Shown piece by piece: positions 1-7,614 of a DNA stretch of 11,051 nucleotides. How positions within the stretch are numbered: position 1 is the first letter of the stretch; the number at the start of each line of letters is the position of its first letter. Origin of the DNA: DATLYF01 sp035575095 (GTDB taxonomy: Bacteria > Pseudomonadota > Gammaproteobacteria > Competibacterales > Competibacteraceae); the NCBI GenBank assembly GCA_035575095.1, contig DATLYF010000164.1, forward strand, positions 1-11,051. Reading direction: 5' to 3'. Position numbers and translations under genes: made by a program. The notes beneath the pieces were generated by a model. The model was not told the DNA's origin. It ran no database searches and saw only the letters and a list, made by a program, of their open reading frames with translations.

Positions 1-605
1 TGCTCGCTCACCTGCCCCACGTAGCGGCTCATGGCGGCGCGAAAAGCGCCGCAGCCGACCAATTGCCAGCGGCCCTCGGCACCATCCCACCACAGATGCT
101 CGGGCAGAATGGCCTGGTGCACGCAGCCCTGGGCATGGAGCTGTTCCAGCACGGCCAGCACATCTTTGAGCAAGGCGCGCAGCAGCGCCTCCTCCAGCAC
201 CGCGCCCCGCTCCAGCAGGGCGCTCAGCGGCTCGCCGCGCGGCAGGTCGCTGACGCTGTAGACGCTGCCGTTGGCCTGGAAGCAGCGCAGTTGCCGCGGC
301 AGTGCGGGATGGCGCACCCGCGCCAGGCGGCGCGCTTCGTCGAGGAAGCGCTCACGCCCGTGCGCCGTGCCCGCCACCGCCACTTCGGTCGCCACCTCCG
401 GGCGCGGCACCAGGCTCAGCCCGTCGTCGCCGCGACGGCACCAATCACCGGGGGCGTACTCGCGCAGTTCCACGCGGTCCTGCAGGTCCTCGTCCCAGGC
501 CTGGTAGCGCAGGTCGAAACGGCCGTGCTCGAGCAGCGCCTCGATGCGATAGACATGGACCTGAGCGCCGGCCGGCAGAGGGGACAGATAAGGGGTCAAG
601 GACAT
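1..605 (-). CDS. Serine/threonine protein kinase-like protein, predicted pseudokinase (3' end missing)
   Basis: The gene reads from an ATG at 605 and runs off the window at base 1, leaving 201 complete codons. The layout matches a bacterial Ser/Thr kinase family: a YRIEALLEHG nucleotide-loop region (about 19-34), VELREYAPGD at the VAIK-lysine strand, the GRERFLDEARRLARVRHP alpha-C helix (83-100) with its Glu90, a hinge near 115-123, and the catalytic-loop region at 162-171. The key residues are changed. The VAIK lysine is Arg48, the HRD motif reads HQA (163-165), the loop Asn is His170, and DFG reads GCG (184-186). Two of the three loop glycines are also lost. Phosphotransfer is therefore unlikely, and a binding or scaffold role is inferred. 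The gene lies 78 bp after the CHAD gene on the same strand and may be in its operon. An AGGAGA lies 17 nt before the ATG, too far for a good ribosome site. I am sure of the family and of the lost motifs; the function is unknown. Confidence 0.82.
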   Translation of the reverse strand, partial: MSLTPYLSPLPAGAQVHVYRIEALLEHGRFDLRYQAWDEDLQDRVELREYAPGDWCRRGDDGLSLVPRPEVATEVAVAGTAHGRERFLDEARRLARVRHPALPRQLRCFQANGSVYSVSDLPRGEPLSALLERGAVLEEALLRALLKDVLAVLEQLHAQGCVHQAILPEHLWWDGAEGRWQLVGCGAFRAAMSRYVGQVSE

Positions 606-683
606 GGCAAGGGATCTGGCAGTCTCCTAGCCTGCGACATTAGCCCAACTGCGCCCGTGGCATCAACGCCGACCGCGCGCCGC

Positions 684-2177
684 TCAACGCCCCTTCCAGG
701 GCGGACGGCAGTCGCGGAAGGCCTGCCAGTACGGGGCGAAGTCGCGCAGTTGCAGGTCCATGCGCCCACCGTACCAGCCCTCTACCAGGGCACGGGTGGC
801 GTTGGCGGCGGCCAGCTCCAGCTCGTCCAGCAGGCGCCGGGTCATCAGGGCGTCGTTCATCGCCCCAAGGTGGTCCTGCAGCGTGCTCAGGGCCTGACGG
901 AAGGCATCGCTGCGGGCGGCCAGATAGAGGTCGGCAAAGAACTCCGTCGCATAGCGCAGTTGCTTGATGCGAATGCGCAACCGATGGCGCTGCGCGCCGT
1001 CCAGGCTGTCGAAGCGCTCCCCCAGCCGCCGCACCCGGCGCCGCAAGCGACGCAGCTCGGCCTTGGCGAAGGCTGCCAGCGGCGCTTGCAGAGCCTGATA
1101 CTGCTGCGCCGTGAGCCCCGTGCGCCAACGCCGGCAGCACAGCCATAGCCACAGTTGCAGCGTCAGCCGGCGGTAGCGGGTCAGTTCCAAGCCCTGGTGC
1201 AGGCGCTGGTAACACTGCCGGCGGTGCTGCTCCACCTGTCGCCACAGCATCGCCAGGCCGCGCCGCTTGGGGAAATGCTCGCGCAGGGGCTGCAGGCCCT
1301 CGCTCTGGAACACGTCCCAGTCGCGCGCCGCAGCGAGCAGGCCGTTGAGCCAGCGGATCTCCTCCACCAGCTCGGCGCTGGCCGCGCGTGGGACCAGTGC
1401 GCGGAACAGGCGCAGACAGGAGCGCAACCGGCGCAGCGCCACCCGCATCTGATGCACGCCCTCCACGTCGCCGGCGCGCACCGCCTCCTCGTTTGCTAGG
1501 AAATGCCGGCAACAGCTCTCCACGATGCGGGCGAATGCCTGCTCGATGCTGAGCCCTCTGTCCAGCTCTGCTCTCTGCGCCTTGTGGAAGGCCGGCACCG
1601 CCTGGCGCAGCCGCTCGAATCCCCGGACGACCGGCTCTTGCAGGCTTGGCACCGCCTCATAAGGCACCAGGAGCTGCTGCAATGCCGTCCAGCGCGTCTC
1701 GTCGGCAAGCGGCGGCAGACTCAGAGCGAGCTCATGGAACCTCAGATGCAGATCCGCCACCTGCACCGCTCCCTGTTCCAGCGTCACCCGGCCGCGTCCG
1801 CCCGCCGCCAGCACCCATTCCCAGATCTGACGCTGGCCGTCCAGGCGCAGCTGCAACGACAGTTCCTGCCCCTCCAGCAGCTCCAGCAGGGTTTGGCCTA
1901 GCCGCCCCTTGAACGGCAGCTTGGTGCAATCCACGGCGCAGTCCTGCACGTCCCAGAGCAGCGGTTGTTTCAGATCTCCCCCCTGCAAGCGCAGCTGCCA
2001 GCGCCCTGTCCGCCAGCGCGTGGACAGCCGCCAGCCGGCCCGCCACAACGCCAGATCGGCGGTATCGTAGTACAGCTCCAGCAGGCGCTCATGGGCCAAT
2101 GGCGAAGTATTCGGCGGCGGGTCGGCGGCGAAGGCCAGCGCCTGGCCCGGGGCGAGCTGGAAGCGCAGCGCGGTCAT
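684..2177 (-). CDS. CYTH-like/CHAD domain protein
   Basis: This is a 497-residue protein. The C-terminal CHAD domain (about 205-490) is a basic helical domain with both signature helices intact: HQMRVALRRLRS around His242, and HRLRIRIKQLRY around His398. It also has a late LGAMND motif (438-443). CHAD domains bind inorganic polyphosphate in characterised proteins. The N-terminal part (about 1-160) resembles a CYTH/triphosphate-tunnel domain, seen in the strand pair YYDTADLALWRAGWRLSTRWR (36-56). However, the opening ExExK motif is replaced by Ala3, Arg5 and Gln7, so hydrolase activity looks lost. The ATG at 2177 starts 14 bp after the ppk1 stop, with no strong Shine-Dalgarno sequence, which suggests co-transcription and perhaps translational coupling. 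The sequence shows no signal peptide, so the protein is probably cytosolic and acts on or with polyphosphate granules. The assignment of the domains is firm; the biological role is inferred. Confidence 0.9.
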   Translation of the reverse strand: MTALRFQLAPGQALAFAADPPPNTSPLAHERLLELYYDTADLALWRAGWRLSTRWRTGRWQLRLQGGDLKQPLLWDVQDCAVDCTKLPFKGRLGQTLLELLEGQELSLQLRLDGQRQIWEWVLAAGGRGRVTLEQGAVQVADLHLRFHELALSLPPLADETRWTALQQLLVPYEAVPSLQEPVVRGFERLRQAVPAFHKAQRAELDRGLSIEQAFARIVESCCRHFLANEEAVRAGDVEGVHQMRVALRRLRSCLRLFRALVPRAASAELVEEIRWLNGLLAAARDWDVFQSEGLQPLREHFPKRRGLAMLWRQVEQHRRQCYQRLHQGLELTRYRRLTLQLWLWLCCRRWRTGLTAQQYQALQAPLAAFAKAELRRLRRRVRRLGERFDSLDGAQRHRLRIRIKQLRYATEFFADLYLAARSDAFRQALSTLQDHLGAMNDALMTRRLLDELELAAANATRALVEGWYGGRMDLQLRDFAPYWQAFRDCRPPWKGR

Positions 2178-2191
2178 ATAAGACCCGACGT

Positions 2192-4465
<2,274 letters not shown>

Positions 4466-4471
4466 AGCCTG

Positions 4472-4476
4472 TCCTC
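4472..4476 (-). promoter_or_regulatory. Ribosome binding site of ppk1
   Basis: On the minus strand this reads GAGGA, six bases ahead of the ATG at 4465. It fixes the ppk1 start and so supports the long low-complexity N-terminus as translated. Confidence 0.6.
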
Positions 4477-4555
4477 AAGCTTTTGCGGTGGGAAGAAGAG
4501 GCCGCCGGCACGCACTCGGACACGCGCGGCTGCGCAGCCAGTTTTCGCCCGCCCC

Positions 4556-4573
4556 ATTGCAGTTTGATGCAAT
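4556..4573. promoter_or_regulatory. Inverted repeat ATTGCA-N6-TGCAAT, candidate operator
   Basis: Two perfect six-base arms flank a six-base spacer in the ppk1 upstream region. If the proposed ppk1 promoter is right, the repeat lies in the ppk1 leader, downstream of the transcription start. A second, shorter palindrome, TGTGCACA, lies at 4587-4594. The spacing suits a dimeric helix-turn-helix repressor, but I recognise no named regulator site. It could also arise by chance. Confidence 0.3.
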
Positions 4574-4610
4574 CGCTGCCGCCATCTGTGCACACTGGCC
4601 TTGGCTTGCA

Positions 4611-4640
4611 CTGGCGGAGCGTTTTCATACACACCATAAT
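4611..4640 (+). promoter_or_regulatory. Candidate promoter of the lytic transglycosylase pair
   Basis: The -10 candidate CATAAT (4635-4640) matches the sigma-70 consensus at five of six positions and lies in the only AT-rich patch before the genes. The best upstream hexamer at a normal distance, CTGGCG (4611-4616, 18-bp spacer), is poor, at three of six. The start would fall near 4647. Confidence 0.22.
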
Positions 4641-4664
4641 ATGGCGAGCTCTCGAGGGAGTCAT
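4636..4664 (-). promoter_or_regulatory. Candidate sigma-70 promoter of ppk1
   Basis: On the minus strand, ATGACT (4664-4659, four of six to consensus) is followed after exactly 17 bp by TATTAT (4641-4636, five of six). Transcription would start near 4629 and give a ppk1 leader of about 165 nt that contains the ATTGCA dyad. The -10 overlaps the plus-strand -10 candidate. I see no recognisable Pho box, although ppk genes are often phosphate-regulated. Confidence 0.35.
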
Positions 4665-4695
4665 GGCCAAAGCTCGGACCGATAACCGGGCCTAA
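4663..4695 (+). CDS. Possible 10-codon leader ORF before the lytic transglycosylase gene
   Basis: The ORF encodes MAKARTDNRA and stops at TAA 4693-4695, ten bases before the next ATG. It is preceded by GAGGGAG (4654-4660), the best ribosome-binding sequence in this intergenic region, whereas the gene after it has none. It could couple translation into the downstream gene, or be a chance ORF. The peptide has no run of one amino acid of the kind seen in attenuator leaders. Confidence 0.3.
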   Translation: MAKARTDNRA

Positions 4696-4705
4696 TACCC
4701 AGAAC

Positions 4706-5485
4706 ATGCGGATGCAAGACACAACAATCCGGACTTTCTGTCGGCGATCCCTGCCCCTTCTGACGGCCCTCCTGCTGGCGCTGCCTGCCGCCGCGCACGC
4801 AGATATCTATACCTACGTGGACAAGAACGGCGTACGTCACATCACCAACGTGCCCAACGGCGATCCCCGCTACAAGGTGGTGATGAAGACCCCGCAGTAC
4901 GCCGCCAGCAGCGCCCTTGGTGCCCCGGCGGTAGGCGCCCTGGACCCGACCCCGCGCTTTACCCAGTACGCCAACGTCGGCGGCGGCTGGCGACTGATCA
5001 CCCCGCGCGGGCGGCCCACAGCGGTGGATCTCAGCAACTACAGCATCAACTGGGTCCGCGCCGGCAAGCCGTTCCCGGTGAACGAGATCAATCGCCGTAC
5101 GTTTACCCCGCACATCGCCGCCGTCGCGCGCCAGTACAGTCTGGAACCCGAGCTGCTGCACGCCGTGATCAGCGCCGAGTCGGCCTTCAATCCGCAGGCG
5201 GTATCGAGCGCCGGGGCCATGGGGCTGATGCAATTGATGCCGGATACCGCCAAACGTTTCGGCGTCACCGATCCCTTCGATCCCGTCGCCAACCTGCACG
5301 GTGGCGCCCGCTATCTGCGCTTCCTGCTCGACCAGTTCAGGAGTCTCAACCTGGCGCTGGCCGCCTACAACGCCGGCGAGGGCGCGGTATCCCGCTACGG
5401 TAATGCCATCCCGCCCTATGAGGAGACCCAGACCTACGTCAAGCGGGTGATCAGCTTCTACAACCACTACCGGGGTCTCAATTGA
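4706..5485 (+). CDS. Periplasmic DUF4124/SLT-domain lytic transglycosylase
   Basis: The protein has 259 residues. A signal peptide (1-32) has a basic start, the hydrophobic core LPLLTALLLALP and a likely cut after AHA. It is followed by a DUF4124-type segment beginning DIYTYVDKNGVRHITN (33-48), then a linker, then a C-terminal SLT domain (about 140-255). The domain includes the ISAESAFNPQAVSSAG motif with catalytic Glu158, the GLMQLMP segment and AAYNAGEGAV. It should cleave peptidoglycan between MurNAc and GlcNAc, leaving a 1,6-anhydroMurNAc end, in the periplasm. An in-frame second ATG at 4712 is an alternative start. No clear Shine-Dalgarno sequence precedes either one, so translation may be coupled to the small upstream ORF. 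The gene lies 28 bp before slt on the same strand and is probably co-transcribed with it. Family assignment is firm; a specific name is not justified. Confidence 0.92.
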   Translation: MRMQDTTIRTFCRRSLPLLTALLLALPAAAHADIYTYVDKNGVRHITNVPNGDPRYKVVMKTPQYAASSALGAPAVGALDPTPRFTQYANVGGGWRLITPRGRPTAVDLSNYSINWVRAGKPFPVNEINRRTFTPHIAAVARQYSLEPELLHAVISAESAFNPQAVSSAGAMGLMQLMPDTAKRFGVTDPFDPVANLHGGARYLRFLLDQFRSLNLALAAYNAGEGAVSRYGNAIPPYEETQTYVKRVISFYNHYRGLN

Positions 5486-5513
5486 GCGGTGCGCCCCAGC
5501 CTGCCCCCGCACC

Positions 5514-7448
5514 ATGACCATCGCCGCCTTGAGCCGTTTCCTCAGCGGGCTATGGCTGCTGTTGACCAGCATTGCCAGCCACTCCGTCCTCGCCGATCCC
5601 CTACTGCTGCAGCGTCAGCAGTACCTGGCCGCCGAGCGCGCCCTCGAGCAGGGCAACCGCACCCTGTACGCGATCCTGCGCGACGGACTGCGGGACTATC
5701 CCCTCTATCCCTATCTACTCGCGCTCGAGCTCGGCCAGCGCCTGGAGCAACTGCCCGACACCGAGGTGCAGGACTTCCTGAGACAGTGGGGTGATACCCC
5801 GCCCGGTCGGCGCCTGCACGCCGCCTGGCTGCGTCAACTGGCCAAGGAACAGCGCTGGTCCGATTACCTGGCGACCTACCGCGACACCGCGGACGGCACA
5901 GACAGCGCACTGGACTGCTGGCGCCGCCGAGCACTGCTGGAGCTGGGGCAGGAAGAGCAGGCCCTGGCGGGCATCGAACGGGTCTGGCTGCAGGGCCGCT
6001 CCCTGCCCGACGCCTGCGATGCCGTGTTCGCTCGCTGGGAGGCGCGGGGTGGTTTGACCGCAGAGCGCCTCTGGCAGCGTTTCCGTCTGGCCCTCGACGC
6101 CGACCAAACGGGGCTGGCCCGCTTCCTGGCGCGCCGCCTGCCGGCGGCCGAGCAGGCTCGGGCCGAACGCTGGCTGGCAGTATCCACCGATCCCGGAGTA
6201 GTGCTGGACAGTGAGCGCTTTCCTGCCGCCGATGCCGAAACCCCAACCATCCTCCTGTATGCGCTCCAGCGCTGGGCCCAGCGCGACTCTCAGGCCGCGG
6301 CTGCGGCTCTGGATGCCCTCCGCCCCCGCTATACCTTCCCTGCTGCGGCGCTGCAAGCGCTGCAACGGCAGCTCGCGGTATACCTGGCCGGCCGCGACGC
6401 CCCAGGTGCCGCGCAACGCCTGGCCGCCCTGCCACCCGCTGCCCGCGACGACATGGTGCGCGAATGGGGGGTGCGGCTGGCGCTGCGCCGCGGCGACTGG
6501 GCGCAGGCGCTGACCTGGCTGGATTCGATGCCGCCGGCTCAGGCCGCGCAGCCCGGCTGGCGCTACTGGCGGGCCCGCGTGCTGGAGGCGCTGGGACGCA
6601 GCGCCGAGGCTCAGACGCTGTATCGGATGCTGGCCGGAGAGCGCGACTATTACGGTTTCCTGGCGGCGGAACGGATGGCTCTGCCGCCGCGCCTGGACAG
6701 CCAGCCGCTGCCAGCGGCAGCGCCGCAAGTGACGGCCCTGAGCGCCCAGCCCGGTTTTCGCCGCGCCCGCGAACTGCTCATCCTCAGCCGTCTCGGCGAG
6801 GCCCGCGGCGAATGGCAGGCGCAGGTCCGTGCGCTCGATCCCGCCCAGCTCCCCGCCGCCGCCCGCCTGGCCCACGACTGGGGCTGGCACGACCGCGCCA
6901 TCACCACCCTGGCCGCGGCACGGCTGTGGGACGACCTGGAACTGCGTTTCCCGCTGGCCTATCGCGCCACGGTGTTGCAGGCAGCCAGCGCCAACGCCCT
7001 CGATCCGGCCTGGATCTACGCCGTCATCCGCCAGGAGAGCCTGTTCCAGCGCGATGCCCGCTCCGGCGCCGGAGCCCTGGGGCTGATGCAGTTGCTGCCG
7101 GCCACCGCTCAGCGCATGGCCCGGGAACTGGGCGAAGCGTCGACCGACTCGCTGCTCGCCGCCGCCCCCAACATCCGCTACGGCAGCCGCTATCTGCGCC
7201 ATACTCTGCAACGGCTGCAGGACAACCCGGTGCTGGCCACCGCCGCCTACAACGCCGGCCCGGAGAAAGTACGCCAGTGGCTGCCGCGGCAACCGATGGC
7301 GGCCGATCTGTGGACCGAGCTGATCCCCTATGCCGAGACTCGCCGCTACGTACAGAAGGTTCTGGAATACACCCTGCTTTACCAGCAGCGGCTCGGGCGC
7401 AACCCCTCACTGGCCGACTACATGTCGCTGGTGCAGCCACAGGGCTGA
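5514..7448 (+). CDS. slt: Soluble lytic murein transglycosylase (Slt70 type)
   Basis: The 644 residues match the length of E. coli Slt70. A signal peptide (1-27) is predicted to be cut after VLA. A long alpha-helical region (about 28-440) corresponds to the ring-shaped U domain, with repeated helix pairs rich in Leu, Ala and Arg. A linker follows, then the catalytic SLT domain (about 490-620). That domain has VIRQESLFQRDARSGAGALG around catalytic Glu508, then GLMQLLP and AAYNAGPEKV. It acts in the periplasm on glycan strands, releasing anhydro-muropeptides for recycling. It starts 28 bp after the preceding lytic transglycosylase, again without a visible ribosome-binding sequence, which fits an operon read through from upstream. 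The protein appears complete, and I see nothing abnormal in its catalytic motifs. Confidence 0.95.
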   Translation: MTIAALSRFLSGLWLLLTSIASHSVLADPLLLQRQQYLAAERALEQGNRTLYAILRDGLRDYPLYPYLLALELGQRLEQLPDTEVQDFLRQWGDTPPGRRLHAAWLRQLAKEQRWSDYLATYRDTADGTDSALDCWRRRALLELGQEEQALAGIERVWLQGRSLPDACDAVFARWEARGGLTAERLWQRFRLALDADQTGLARFLARRLPAAEQARAERWLAVSTDPGVVLDSERFPAADAETPTILLYALQRWAQRDSQAAAAALDALRPRYTFPAAALQALQRQLAVYLAGRDAPGAAQRLAALPPAARDDMVREWGVRLALRRGDWAQALTWLDSMPPAQAAQPGWRYWRARVLEALGRSAEAQTLYRMLAGERDYYGFLAAERMALPPRLDSQPLPAAAPQVTALSAQPGFRRARELLILSRLGEARGEWQAQVRALDPAQLPAAARLAHDWGWHDRAITTLAAARLWDDLELRFPLAYRATVLQAASANALDPAWIYAVIRQESLFQRDARSGAGALGLMQLLPATAQRMARELGEASTDSLLAAAPNIRYGSRYLRHTLQRLQDNPVLATAAYNAGPEKVRQWLPRQPMAADLWTELIPYAETRRYVQKVLEYTLLYQQRLGRNPSLADYMSLVQPQG

Positions 7449-7589
7449 AGCCACGCTCCCTACTCCCCGCTGCTGGGGATGTGCGCAGTAAGCGGCGTCG
7501 ATGATCAGCGCAGCCAGGAGGGCAAAGCCGAGACATCGTCGCAGCAAGCCCGCCAGGGAAGGCTGGCGAGCGTAAGCGGACGTGCACAT
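7407..7589 (-). CDS. Weak candidate: 60-residue ORF with a hydrophobic segment
   Basis: The ORF begins 25 bp after the stop of the GGDEF-EAL gene on the same strand and overlaps the 3' end of slt by 42 bp, antisense. Its product has two arginines followed by a hydrophobic stretch (LGFALLAALII, residues 20-30), as in a small membrane or secreted protein. A GGAG lies 11 bases before the ATG. GC-rich DNA gives many such ORFs by chance and I recognise no family. I rate it more likely spurious than real. Confidence 0.18.
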   Translation of the reverse strand: MCTSAYARQPSLAGLLRRCLGFALLAALIIDAAYCAHPQQRGVGSVASALWLHQRHVVGQ

Positions 7590-7614
7590 CTCCAGCAGCG
7601 CTCCAGGGCCCGAC
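7449..7614. other. Convergent intergenic region between slt and the GGDEF-EAL gene
   Basis: Two converging genes end here. There are two small hairpins: TCCCC/GGGGA (7464-7468 and 7475-7479) and CGCCAG/CTGGCG (7551-7556 and 7563-7568). Neither is followed by a T-run on either strand, so neither is called an intrinsic terminator. Termination may be Rho-dependent. The only ORF of note is the weak 60-codon one on the minus strand. Confidence 0.6.

Noticed and set aside
63..1148. Plus-strand ORF of 361 codons at the left end
   Set aside because: It is antisense to the kinase-like gene and the CHAD gene, both of which have recognisable motifs. The product is low-complexity Ala, Gln, Arg and Leu with no domain, typical of a GC-rich shadow frame.
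640..1512. Minus-strand ORF of 290 codons
   Set aside because: It overlaps the CHAD gene in another frame on the same strand. The product is Ala/Arg/Gly/Pro-rich, with no motif.
4661..5572. Minus-strand ORF of 303 codons
   Set aside because: It is antisense to the DUF4124-SLT gene, which has a signal peptide and an intact catalytic site.
5715..7292. Minus-strand ORF of 525 codons
   Set aside because: It lies wholly inside slt on the opposite strand. Its length reflects GC-rich codon structure, and the Gly/Gln/Arg-rich product has no domain.
7464..7479. Hairpin TCCCC/GGGGA after slt as a terminator
   Set aside because: The stem is only five base pairs and no T-run follows on either strand.
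6464..7504. Plus-strand ORF of 346 codons overlapping slt
   Set aside because: It is an alternate frame of slt with an Arg/Pro/Gly-rich product, while the slt frame carries the SLT motifs through to its end.
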